Notes: a model not told the origin generated them from the sequence alone. Shown: positions 19,529-28,227, numbered from the stretch's first letter. The stretch is DNA of 36,917 nt from Sphingomonas sp. (GCF_019242355.1 NZ_JAFAVR010000284.1:1-36917); one strand, 5' to 3'. Translations and numbers: made by a program.

Positions 19529-20458
19529 TCAGACGGTTCGCTGCTCGAGGCCGTATCGCGCGAGCCATTCACGCGGACGTGAGCCGCAGAGCTCGGCGAG
19601 CAGGCGCATCTGGTCCTGATGCAGATCGACCAGCCTCCGCCGCACTCGGTCCGGCAAGTCGAGATCGCGTCCCGCATTGCTCCTGTCCGACAGCCCCTCG
19701 AAGCTCGCGATCGGGTCGGTCGACAGACCGAGGAATGTGCAGACGTCGGCAATGACCGACGCGGGGTCAGCGATGATATCTTCAAAGAAGAGGAGCTTGA
19801 ACCTCTCGCCGAACAGCTGCCGCCACGTGATCAGGCTGCCCGCTCCCGGATAATAGGTCGCATATTCGGCGAAAAAATTTTCGAACTCGGATTCACTGAC
19901 GCCGGCCAGATCCCGGCCCTGGATCATCGACATCCTGGCGAACGACCAGCTCCATTCCACAGGATCGCGCAGCGTCAACAATATCTTCGTGACGGGAAAC
20001 GCCCTGGACAACCGCAGGATATCCCACGGCGGCAGATGCGACACCTGCGGGCTGAAATCCCCGGTCACGCTGGCCGCATCGCAATCGAACAGGCTCGCGA
20101 ACCAGTCGTCCGATCGCCGTCCGAACAGGAACTTCAGGTCCCACGCCAGGCGGCCTCGCGATCCAACGGCGCGAGCGGGGTGTGCGGAATAATATCGCAG
20201 GCGCTCGCGCAGGTAATCGCGGTAATCCTGGTTATGCCAGTCACGGCCGCGAAAGCGAGCGACGACTCCTTCCGTCGGAAAAGCGCTGGATTCCCAGAGA
20301 TATCGGACTTCCTTGACAGGGTTCAGCCGAACCTGCGGGTGCTGGGCCAGCATGTCGTACAGCCAGCTTGTGCCGGTCTTCTCCGGCCCGACGTGAAGGA
20401 AGTGGGGCCGCGCATGGGTCACGCCCGTTCCCTTAGCATTCTGGTCCGGCAAGGCCAC
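19529..20458 (-). CDS. Sulfotransferase family protein
   Basis: FLHVGPEKTGTSWLYDMLAQHPQV (5'-PSB PAPS loop) and ILLTLRDPVEWSWSF (3'-PB); start may be internal GTG 20422. Confidence 0.85.
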   Translation of the reverse strand: MALPDQNAKGTGVTHARPHFLHVGPEKTGTSWLYDMLAQHPQVRLNPVKEVRYLWESSAFPTEGVVARFRGRDWHNQDYRDYLRERLRYYSAHPARAVGSRGRLAWDLKFLFGRRSDDWFASLFDCDAASVTGDFSPQVSHLPPWDILRLSRAFPVTKILLTLRDPVEWSWSFARMSMIQGRDLAGVSESEFENFFAEYATYYPGAGSLITWRQLFGERFKLLFFEDIIADPASVIADVCTFLGLSTDPIASFEGLSDRSNAGRDLDLPDRVRRRLVDLHQDQMRLLAELCGSRPREWLARYGLEQRTV

Positions 20459-20506
20459 GCCGCCGCATCACTGACCCAGCGTGCGCCTGGCGGTCACCAG
20501 CGCAGC

Positions 20507-21505
20507 TCAATCGTCCTCATCCTCGTAACCTACCAAATTCAGCTCACACGCCTTGATCTGGTGGGTCATGCACCAGTGCTTGAGCGCTTCCTCGCGGCCG
20601 TGGGTGATCCAGACTTCGCTTGGCGCGAGCTCGCGGATCGTCATGGTGAGCTCGTCCCAGTCGGCGTGATCGCTGATGACCAGCGGCAGCTCGACGTTGC
20701 GCTGGCGCGCGCGCTGGCGGATGCGCATCCAGCCTGAGGCCATCGCCGTCACCGGGTCCGGAAGCCGCCGCGACCAGCGGTCGTTGAGCGCTCCGGGCGG
20801 GCAGATGACGATGTGACCGGCCATCTCCTGCTTGCTCGCGCCGGCGGTGTGGCGAAGCTCGCCCAAGGCCACGCCGAAGCTCTCGTAGAGCTGGTTCAAC
20901 CGCTCCATCGCGCCGTGGAAATAGATCGGCGCGTCGTGCCCGCGGGCGCGCAATTCGGTGATGATGCGCTGCGCCTTACCGAGCGCATAGGCGCCGACCA
21001 GGACGCATCGGCTCGGGTCGGAATGCAGGCGGTGGAGTAGCCGGTCGATCTCGCTGCCCGTGTCCGGGTGGCGAAAGACCGGCAGGCCGAACGTCGCCTC
21101 GGTGATGAAGATGTCGCACGGCACCGGCACGAAGCACGGGCAGGTGGGGTCGGGACGGCGCTTGTAGTCGCCCGACACCACGACCCGCTCGCCCTTGTGC
21201 TCCATTACGATCTGGGCGGAACCGAGCACATGCCCTGCCGGAACGAAGCGCACATCGACATCGCCAACGCGAAGGCTCTCGTCATAGGCGATCGGCTGCC
21301 CCGACTGCGGTCCGTAGCGCACGCCCATGATCGCCAGCGTCTCGGTCGTGGCCAGCACCGCGCCATGCCCGCCACGCGCATGGTCGCCGTGGCCATGCGT
21401 GACCCAGGCTCGGTCCTTGGGCTGCGACGGATCGATCCACGCATCGGCGGGGCGCACATAGATGCCCTCCGGGTGGGACTCGATCCAGGAACCCAATCGC
21501 GCCAT
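20507..21505 (-). CDS. Ligase-associated DNA damage response exonuclease (MBL/beta-CASP)
   Basis: AWVTHGHGDHARGGHGAVLATTETLAIMGVRYG, VVSGDYKRRPDPTCPCFVPVPCDIFITEATFGLPVFRHP. Confidence 0.92.
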   Translation of the reverse strand: MARLGSWIESHPEGIYVRPADAWIDPSQPKDRAWVTHGHGDHARGGHGAVLATTETLAIMGVRYGPQSGQPIAYDESLRVGDVDVRFVPAGHVLGSAQIVMEHKGERVVVSGDYKRRPDPTCPCFVPVPCDIFITEATFGLPVFRHPDTGSEIDRLLHRLHSDPSRCVLVGAYALGKAQRIITELRARGHDAPIYFHGAMERLNQLYESFGVALGELRHTAGASKQEMAGHIVICPPGALNDRWSRRLPDPVTAMASGWMRIRQRARQRNVELPLVISDHADWDELTMTIRELAPSEVWITHGREEALKHWCMTHQIKACELNLVGYEDEDD

Positions 21506-21571
21506 CGCGAGCTATACTAGCCGAAAGCGGGACAGTTCCCGTGCAGCCAGATCAATTCGGGAGGCAAAAGC

Positions 21572-21751
21572 ATGGACGAAACCACCCTTGGCATTGTCGA
21601 AATTCTCGGACCGGCGATCCTCCTGATCGTCCTCGTCTGGCTGGTCATGCAGCGCCGGTCGACCGGCAAGACCGGCCGCACCGAACAAGCCACGCGCGAA
21701 GGCTATGCCGAGGAAGAGGCGCGCCGACGCGAGGGGACCGACGAGCTCTGA
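21572..21751 (+). CDS. Small single-pass membrane protein (59 aa), below the ORF-track cutoff
   Basis: MDETTLGIVEILGPAILLIVLVWLVMQRRSTGKTGRTEQATREGYAEEEARRREGTDEL; GGGAGG ribosome-binding site just upstream. Confidence 0.65.
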   Translation: MDETTLGIVEILGPAILLIVLVWLVMQRRSTGKTGRTEQATREGYAEEEARRREGTDEL

Positions 21752-24156
21752 GCAGACTTCCCGAAGCCGTTCAAAGCTGGTTCGACGCCAAGGGATGGCG
21801 GCCGCGCCGGCACCAGCTGGAGATGCTGGAGCGCGCGCGGGCCGGACGAAGCGCGCTACTGGTCGCCGCAACCGGCGCCGGCAAGACGCTCGCCGGGTTC
21901 CTGCCCACCATCTGCGACCTCGCCGAGCGGCCCGCCGATGGGCTCCACACGCTCTACGTCTCGCCGCTGAAGGCGCTGGCGGTCGACGTCCAGCGCAATT
22001 TGATCGGCCCGATCGAGGCGATGGGTCTGCCGATCCGGGTCGAGACGCGCACCGGCGACACGCCGTCCGACCGCAAGGCGCGGCAGCGGCTGAAGCCGCC
22101 GCAGGTGCTGCTGACGACGCCGGAATCCTTGAGCCTGCTGCTGAGCTATCCTGACTCCGTGACGATGTTCGAAAGCCTGCAATCGATCGTCGTCGACGAG
22201 CTTCACGGCTTCGCCAAGGAGAAGCGCGGCGATTTGCTGTCGCTGTCGATGGCGCGCCTTCAGAAGCTGGCGCCCGGACTTCGCCGGGTCGGGCTGTCGG
22301 CGACGATCAGCGACCCCGACGCCTATCGCGGCTGGCTCGCTCCCAACGCGGACATGGAGCTGGTCGATCTTGTCATCGGCGATCCGGGCGCGGACCCGGA
22401 CCTGTCGATCCTGATCCCCGAGAACCGCATCCCCTGGGCCGGCCACAGCGGCCGCCACGCCGCGCGCGAGGTGATGAAGCTGATCGAGGCGCACAAGACG
22501 ACCCTCGTCTTCTGCAACACGCGGAGCCTCGCCGAACTGATCTTCCAGGACCTGTGGGCCGTCAACGACAACGCCCTTCCCATCGGCATCCACCACGGCA
22601 GTCTCGCGGTCGAGGCACGGCGCCGGGTCGAGGGCGCGATGGCCATGGGCAAGCTCCGCGGCCTGGTCGCCACCGCCAGCCTCGACCTCGGCATCGACTG
22701 GGGCGATGTCGATCTCGTCGTTCAGATGGGCGCGCCGAAGGGGAGCTCGCGCCTGTTGCAGCGCATCGGCCGCGCCAACCACCGGCTCGACGAGCCGAGC
22801 AAGGGGATCATCGTCCCCGGCAACCGCTTCGAATATCTCGAGGCCCGGGCCGCGCTCGACGCGATCGACGACGGCGAGCTCGACCCCGAAGTCTTCCGCC
22901 CCGGCGCGCTCGACGTCCTCGCCCAGCACATCCTCGCCATGGCCGTCGCCGCACCATTCCAGCAAGACGAGATGCTCGCCGAGGTTCACTCGTCGGCGCC
23001 ATACGCCGGTCTTAAGCAGGAAACCTTCGAGGAAATCCTGAACTTCATCGCGACGGGCGGCTATGCTCTGAAAGCGTACGACCGCTTTCGGCGGCTGGTC
23101 CCGGAAGCCGGCGGCCTGTGGCGGATCACCCGGCCGCAGATCGCCCAGCAACATCGACTCAACGCCGGCGTCATCGTCGAGCAGCCGCTGCTCACCGTCC
23201 GCTTCCGCAACGGCCGCAGCCTCGGCACAATCGAGGAAGGCTACGCCTCGACCCTGGCGCCCGGCGATCACTTCTTCTTCTCGGGCCTCAGCCTCGAGGT
23301 CGAGCAGTTCAAGGACACGGACGTCATCGTCCATGCTTCGTCGAAGCAGGCGCGGATCGTCACCTACGGCGGCCAGCGCATGTCGATGTCGACCCATCTC
23401 GCCAACCGCGTCCGCCACATGCTGTGCGACCGCAACGACTGGAGCCGCTTCCCAGCCGACGTCAGTGAGTGGCTGGAGGTGCAGTCCGAACGCTCCGTCC
23501 TCCCGGAACCACACCAGCTTCTCGTCGAGACTTTCCCGCACGAGGGCAAGTTCTACATGGTCGCCTACAGCTTCGAAGGCTGGAACGCGCACCAGTCGCT
23601 GGGAATGCTGATCACGCGCCGGATGGAGACGGCCGGGCTAAAGCCGCTCGGCTTCGTCGCCAACGACTACGGCCTCGCCTGCTATGGGCTGGAGCCGATC
23701 ACCGATCCGCAATCGCTGTTCTCGCCCGATATCCTCGAGGACGAGTTCGTCACCTGGGTCGAAAGCTCGATGCTGCTCAAGAATGCCTTTCGCGAGGTCG
23801 CGGTGATCGGCGGACTCGTCGAGCGCCATCATCCCGGCAAGAAGAAGACAGGGCGGCAGGTCAGCTTCTCGACCGACCTCATCTACGACGTGCTCCGCCG
23901 ATACGAGCCCGAGCACTTGCTGCTACGCGCCGCCTGGGACGATGCGCGGCGCCGAATGACCGAGCTGGGCCGCCTCGTCCGCCTGGTCGATCGCGCCTCG
24001 GCGACCATGCTCCACGTCGAGGTCGATCGGATCACGCCGATGGCCGTGCCGCTGATGGTCATCGTCGGCCGCGAAGCCCTCCCGCCGGGAGCCGAGGCAG
24101 ACGAGACCCTGCTTAGCCAGGCCGAAGCGCTGGCCCAGGAAGCCATGCAATTATAG
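21748..24156 (+). CDS. Ligase-associated DNA damage response DEXH-box (Lhr-like) helicase, probable CTG start
   Basis: (L)SRLPEAVQSWFDAKGWRPRRHQLEML...AATGAGKTLAGFLP...DELHGF...QRIGRANHRLDEPSKG. No ATG/GTG/TTG near the expected N-terminus; CTG 21748 overlaps the upstream TGA. Confidence 0.93.
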   Translation: MSRLPEAVQSWFDAKGWRPRRHQLEMLERARAGRSALLVAATGAGKTLAGFLPTICDLAERPADGLHTLYVSPLKALAVDVQRNLIGPIEAMGLPIRVETRTGDTPSDRKARQRLKPPQVLLTTPESLSLLLSYPDSVTMFESLQSIVVDELHGFAKEKRGDLLSLSMARLQKLAPGLRRVGLSATISDPDAYRGWLAPNADMELVDLVIGDPGADPDLSILIPENRIPWAGHSGRHAAREVMKLIEAHKTTLVFCNTRSLAELIFQDLWAVNDNALPIGIHHGSLAVEARRRVEGAMAMGKLRGLVATASLDLGIDWGDVDLVVQMGAPKGSSRLLQRIGRANHRLDEPSKGIIVPGNRFEYLEARAALDAIDDGELDPEVFRPGALDVLAQHILAMAVAAPFQQDEMLAEVHSSAPYAGLKQETFEEILNFIATGGYALKAYDRFRRLVPEAGGLWRITRPQIAQQHRLNAGVIVEQPLLTVRFRNGRSLGTIEEGYASTLAPGDHFFFSGLSLEVEQFKDTDVIVHASSKQARIVTYGGQRMSMSTHLANRVRHMLCDRNDWSRFPADVSEWLEVQSERSVLPEPHQLLVETFPHEGKFYMVAYSFEGWNAHQSLGMLITRRMETAGLKPLGFVANDYGLACYGLEPITDPQSLFSPDILEDEFVTWVESSMLLKNAFREVAVIGGLVERHHPGKKKTGRQVSFSTDLIYDVLRRYEPEHLLLRAAWDDARRRMTELGRLVRLVDRASATMLHVEVDRITPMAVPLMVIVGREALPPGAEADETLLSQAEALAQEAMQL

Positions 24157-24201
24157 CGAAGTCTCATTGCCCATTCTCCCCGCATCTGCGAGGCTTGGGC
24201 C

Positions 24202-24483
24202 ATGAAGCGCATCCTTATCCTGCTCGTTCCCGTGCTCCTCAGCGGCTGCGTCGTCGAGACGGTCGCGAAGACCGCCGTCACCGCCGTCACCCTGCCGGTG
24301 AAGGCCGCCTCCTATGGAGTCGACAAGCTCACCACCAGCCAGGCCGAGGCCGACCGCAACGCCGGCCGCAAGCTGCGCAAGGAGGACGAAGAGCGCGGCA
24401 AGCTCTATCGCGACGCAATGGCGCGCTGCCGCTCCGGCCGCCCGCTGCCGACCGACGATTGCACCGGCGGAGCGCAGCGCTGA
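24202..24483 (+). CDS. Small predicted lipoprotein
   Basis: MKRILILLVPVLLSGCVVETV with lipobox LLSGC. Confidence 0.75.
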   Translation: MKRILILLVPVLLSGCVVETVAKTAVTAVTLPVKAASYGVDKLTTSQAEADRNAGRKLRKEDEERGKLYRDAMARCRSGRPLPTDDCTGGAQR

Positions 24484-24929
24484 GATATTTCCTCGACACC
24501 GAATATAATGGTGTCGGTGGGGCGCTGCTTAGCCTTGCCCTGGTCCCGGACGACGGGGACGATTTCTACCTGACATTGAAAACCGACGAGCCCATCTCTG
24601 AATGGGTCGGGCAGCACGTCATCCCCTACATGGACATGGTCCCTGAGCCTTTGTCTTGCCCGCGCCTGTCCCGGGATGATGCCGCCAAGGAGCTCGAGCA
24701 CTATCTCCGTCATGACGAGGAGCCGCTGATCGTCGCCGACTGGCCGGAGGATGTCGCGCAGTTCTGCAACCTCCTGATCACCGGACCCGGCGACATGGTC
24801 GAACTTCGCCACCTGACCTTCCGCCTGACCCCGATGAGCAATTTCAGCACCGCGGCGAACAGCAAGGTGCCGCACAACGCCCTCCACGACGCCCGCGCGT
24901 TTCGCGACCACGTCCTGTCGATGGAATGA
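24480..24929 (+). CDS. Rv2179c-like DEDDh 3'-5' exoribonuclease, probable CTG start
   Basis: (L)RYFLDTEYNGVGGALLSLALV, VADWPEDVAQF, HNALHDARAFRDHV; CTG 24480 overlaps the upstream TGA. Confidence 0.85.
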   Translation: MRYFLDTEYNGVGGALLSLALVPDDGDDFYLTLKTDEPISEWVGQHVIPYMDMVPEPLSCPRLSRDDAAKELEHYLRHDEEPLIVADWPEDVAQFCNLLITGPGDMVELRHLTFRLTPMSNFSTAANSKVPHNALHDARAFRDHVLSME

Positions 24930-24974
24930 TTTTGCCGGTTGCCAAGGCGCTCCGCTGCTCGCATTGACCTGCTG

Positions 24975-25637
24975 ATGGTTCCCCTTTCGTTCGCAGGCGA
25001 AACGTTTCTCGCAACGGCAGAGGGCGCGCTGTTCTGGCCGGAGCAGAGCGCGCTGCTCGTCGCCGACCTGCACCTCGAGAAGGCGAGCTGGTTTGCGAGG
25101 CTCGGCCAGTTCCTGCCGCCCTACGATTCGCATGCGACCCTCGCGGCGCTGGCGGCGCAGGTGGAGCGCACCAAGGCGACGCGGCTCTACTGCCTCGGCG
25201 ACAGCTTCCACGATCGCTTCGGCTGCGACCGGCTTCCGACCAATGCGCGGGAGCTGCTCACCCGGCTGACGACGCAGCTCGACTGGATCTGGATCGTCGG
25301 CAATCACGATCCCGGCTTCGCCGATCATTGTGGCGGCCGGCTGGTGGATGAGGTCGAAATCGGCGGTATCATCCTCCGCCACGAAGCCGTTCGAGACGAC
25401 CCGGCTCCGGAAATCTCCGGCCATTTCCATCCGAAGCTCCGCCTCAACGTCCGCGGCCGCCATGTTTCCCGCCGCTGCTTCGTGAAGTCGGCGACCAAGA
25501 TCATCATGCCGGCGTTCGGTTCGTTGACCGGCGGGCTCGACGCGCATCATCCAGGCATCCTGGGCTCGGTCGGCAGCGGCGCTGCAGCGCTCGTTCCCGT
25601 GTCGGACCGGCTGTTGCGGTTTCCGCTCGCCGCCTAG
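24975..25637 (+). CDS. pdeM: Ligase-associated DNA damage response endonuclease PdeM
   Basis: ALLVADLHLEKASWFARLGQFLPPYDS, CLGDSFHDRFG, VGNHDP, EISGHFHPK calcineurin-like phosphoesterase motifs. Confidence 0.93.
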   Translation: MVPLSFAGETFLATAEGALFWPEQSALLVADLHLEKASWFARLGQFLPPYDSHATLAALAAQVERTKATRLYCLGDSFHDRFGCDRLPTNARELLTRLTTQLDWIWIVGNHDPGFADHCGGRLVDEVEIGGIILRHEAVRDDPAPEISGHFHPKLRLNVRGRHVSRRCFVKSATKIIMPAFGSLTGGLDAHHPGILGSVGSGAAALVPVSDRLLRFPLAA

Positions 25638-25912
25638 TCGGCGGACGTCACCTCGATCGCCATCGCGCCGGTCGGGGACAGCAGAAGCCGCGCGGTCGCG
25701 GCTCGACGCTTGCCGAAGGTCGCGGCCTGGAGCTCGTTGCGGGCAGCGTGGCGGTCGAACTTGAAGCCCTGCGCCTCCGCCGCGTCCTTCAGCCGGTCGA
25801 GGTGCCGATCGAGGTCGGCGATCCCTTCGTCAGGGTCGAAGCGCATGATTTCCTCGAGGTCGGCGGCAGGCTCCATCGGCCCATCATTCACGGTAGAAGC
25901 GCGCCGCGGCAA
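25634..25912 (-). pseudogene. Probable fragment of PabC / class IV aminotransferase N-terminal region
   Basis: EIMRFDPDEGIADLDRHLDRLKDAAEAQGFKFDRHAARNELQAATF...RLLLSPTGAMAIEV resembles the N-terminal part of class IV aminotransferase (PabB-PabC fusion) proteins, but ends after 92 aa with no catalytic C-terminal region. Confidence 0.5.
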
Positions 25913-25960
25913 GCCCCCGTCGCATTGCGTGCCTGCCGGCCGCTGCTAAACCCTTGGCCG

Positions 25961-27217
25961 ATGACGATGAAAAAGATGCTGCTGATTGCCGGGGCACTGG
26001 TCGCGAGCGCTCCCGCCGCCGCCCAGACGATTCCTCCGCACGTCCAGGCGCGGATCGACCGCATCCTCAAGGCCACACCGCTGATCGACGGGCACAACGA
26101 CCTGCCCGAGCAGCTGCGCGAGAATTATGGGCTCAGCGTCGAGGGTTTGGCTAGCGGCACCGCCCAGCGGGCGCATCCGTTGATGACCGACATGGCCCGC
26201 CTCCACGCCGGCCGCGTCGGGGCGCAATTCTGGTCGGTCTACATCTCGTCCGACGTCACCGGCGACGAGGCGATCCGCGAGACCCTGGAGCAGATCGACA
26301 CGGTGAAGCGGCTGGTAAAGGCCTATCCGAACGACCTCGCTCTCGCGCGCACCGCCGACCATATCGTTCGAATCCACCGGAGCGGGCGCGTCGCCTCGCT
26401 GATCGGGGTCGAGGGCGGGCACCAGATCGGCGGTAGTCTTGCCGCGCTGCGCGCCTATTATGACCTCGGCGCGCGCTACATGACGCTCAGCCACTTCAAG
26501 AACAACGAGTTCGCCGACAGCGCCACCGACGATCCCAAGTACCACGGCCTCAACGCCTTCGGCGTCGCCGTCGTCCACGAGATGAACCGCCTCGGCATGT
26601 TGGTCGATTTGAGCCACGTCAGCGATGACACCATGCGCGACGCGCTGAAGGAAAGCCGCGCCCCGGTCATCTTCTCGCACAGCAGCGCCCGGGCGCTCGA
26701 CGATCATCCGCGCAACGTCCCCGACGACATCCTGAGACTGACCGCGGCGAACGGCGGCGTGGTGATGGTCAATTTCTACAGCGCCTATGTCTCCAACGGC
26801 GTCCGGCTGTGGACCGCCGACCACGCGGGCGAGGAAGCGCGAGCCAAGGCGCTGTTTCCGAACGACCCGGCCAGGCGCAAGGCCGAGATCGCGTCTTGGG
26901 AACAAGCCCATACCGCACCGGTCGCGACGATCGCGCAGGTCGCCGACCACATCGATCATATCGCCAAGGTCGCCGGCTATGATCACGTCGGCATCGGCGG
27001 CGATCTCGACGGCATCGACGTTGCGCCGGAAGGCCTTGCCTCCGTCGCCGGCTATCCCCTGCTGTTCGCCGAACTGATCCGCCGTGGCTGGAGCGACGCC
27101 AACCTCGCCAAGCTCGCCGGCGGCAACCTGCTGCGCGTCCTCCGTCAGGCGGAAGCCATCTCCGCGTCGATGAAGAACGAAGCTCCGTCGATGGCGACCC
27201 TGGATCAGCCAAAATGA
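25961..27217 (+). CDS. Membrane dipeptidase (peptidase family M19)
   Basis: TPLIDGHNDLPEQLRENYG, VEGGHQIGGSLAALRAYYDLGARYMTLSH, VDLSHVSDDTMRDAL, IGGDLDGI; signal peptide. Confidence 0.95.
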   Translation: MTMKKMLLIAGALVASAPAAAQTIPPHVQARIDRILKATPLIDGHNDLPEQLRENYGLSVEGLASGTAQRAHPLMTDMARLHAGRVGAQFWSVYISSDVTGDEAIRETLEQIDTVKRLVKAYPNDLALARTADHIVRIHRSGRVASLIGVEGGHQIGGSLAALRAYYDLGARYMTLSHFKNNEFADSATDDPKYHGLNAFGVAVVHEMNRLGMLVDLSHVSDDTMRDALKESRAPVIFSHSSARALDDHPRNVPDDILRLTAANGGVVMVNFYSAYVSNGVRLWTADHAGEEARAKALFPNDPARRKAEIASWEQAHTAPVATIAQVADHIDHIAKVAGYDHVGIGGDLDGIDVAPEGLASVAGYPLLFAELIRRGWSDANLAKLAGGNLLRVLRQAEAISASMKNEAPSMATLDQPK

Positions 27218-27876
27218 GCGATCATCCGCTTCGCCTCGCCATCCTCCCCGTCACCGCGTTCCAGCAGAATTGCAGCCTCGTCTGGTGCACGAAGACCATG
27301 CGCGGGGCCTTCGTCGATCCCGGCGGCGACCTGCCGCGCCTCAAGGCCGCTGCCGAACAAGCCGGCGTCACCATCGAGAAGATTCTCGTCACCCACGGCC
27401 ACATCGATCATTGCGGAGCCGCGGGAATCCTCGCCGACGAGCTTGGCGTGCCGATCGAGGGTCCCCATGAGGCCGACCTGTTCTGGATCGCCCGCCTTCA
27501 CGAGGATGGCGCCCAGTACAACATCCCCGGCCGGCCCTTTACGCCCGCACGCTGGCTGGTCGACGGCGACGAGGTGACCGTCGGCGACCTCACCTTCTCG
27601 GTCAGCCATTGCCCTGGCCACACGCCCGGCCATGTCGTTTTCCACCATGCGGAATCCAGGCTGGCGCTGGTCGGCGACGTCCTCTTCAAGGGCTCGGTTG
27701 GCCGTTGGGACTTCCCGATGGGCAACCAGCAGCACCTCCTCCGCTCGATCGTCGACAAGCTCTGGCCGATGGGCGACGACACCGCCTTCGTCCCGGGCCA
27801 TGGCGAGATATCGACCTTCGGCCACGAACGGCGGACTAACCCCTATGTCTCTGATCGGACGCTCGCTTCCGCCTGA
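27214..27876 (+). CDS. MBL-fold metallo-hydrolase (glyoxalase II-like / YcbL type)
   Basis: ILVTHGHIDHCGAAGILADELGVPIEGPHEAD, HCPGHTPGHVVFHH, FVPGHGEISTFGHERRTNP. Confidence 0.93.
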   Translation: MSDHPLRLAILPVTAFQQNCSLVWCTKTMRGAFVDPGGDLPRLKAAAEQAGVTIEKILVTHGHIDHCGAAGILADELGVPIEGPHEADLFWIARLHEDGAQYNIPGRPFTPARWLVDGDEVTVGDLTFSVSHCPGHTPGHVVFHHAESRLALVGDVLFKGSVGRWDFPMGNQQHLLRSIVDKLWPMGDDTAFVPGHGEISTFGHERRTNPYVSDRTLASA

Positions 27877-27883
27877 CAGCGGG

Positions 27884-27911
27884 TTGCGCTTGGCGACGCT
27901 TTCGCTATAGG
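27884..27911 (+). promoter_or_regulatory. Putative rpmF promoter
   Basis: TTGCGC (27884-27889), 16-nt spacer, TATAGG (27906-27911), in the only sizeable gap upstream of rpmF-plsX. Confidence 0.35.
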
Positions 27912-27943
27912 GGCGGCGGTTCGCGACGATCCGGCCGCCGCCC
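27911..27943 (+). other. Putative stem-loop in the rpmF 5' leader
   Basis: Perfect 9-bp inverted repeat GGGCGGCGG (27911-27919) / CCGCCGCCC (27935-27943), 15-nt loop. Confidence 0.45.
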
Positions 27944-28019
27944 GCGGGTGCTGACGCAAGGAAGCCCTGCTGTGATGAGGCGCAGATCGTCGCAATTTTT
28001 ATTGGAATAAGGTGCCGCA

Positions 28020-28199
28020 ATGGCTGTCCCGAAGAGAAAAACGTCGCCCTCGAAGCGGAACATGCGCCGCAGCCATCACGCGCTGACTGCGCCGTCGTTC
28101 CAGGAATGCCCGAACTGCGGCGAGCTCAAGCGCCCGCACAACCTCTGCAACGCTTGCGGCCACTACAACGGCCGCGAGATCGTCTCGTCCGAGGCCTGA
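28020..28199 (+). CDS. rpmF: 50S ribosomal protein L32 (59 aa), below the ORF-track cutoff
   Basis: [59 protein letters not shown]. Confidence 0.97.
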   Translation: MAVPKRKTSPSKRNMRRSHHALTAPSFQECPNCGELKRPHNLCNACGHYNGREIVSSEA

Positions 28200-28227
28200 G
28201 CGAGCGCCAGGCGCGAAGGGGCGGTTA

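Noticed and set aside
21856-23592. 578-aa minus-strand ORF opposite the DEXH helicase
   Set aside because: Antisense shadow of a well-supported helicase; composition rich in Arg/Asp/Val/Gly typical of spurious high-GC ORFs.
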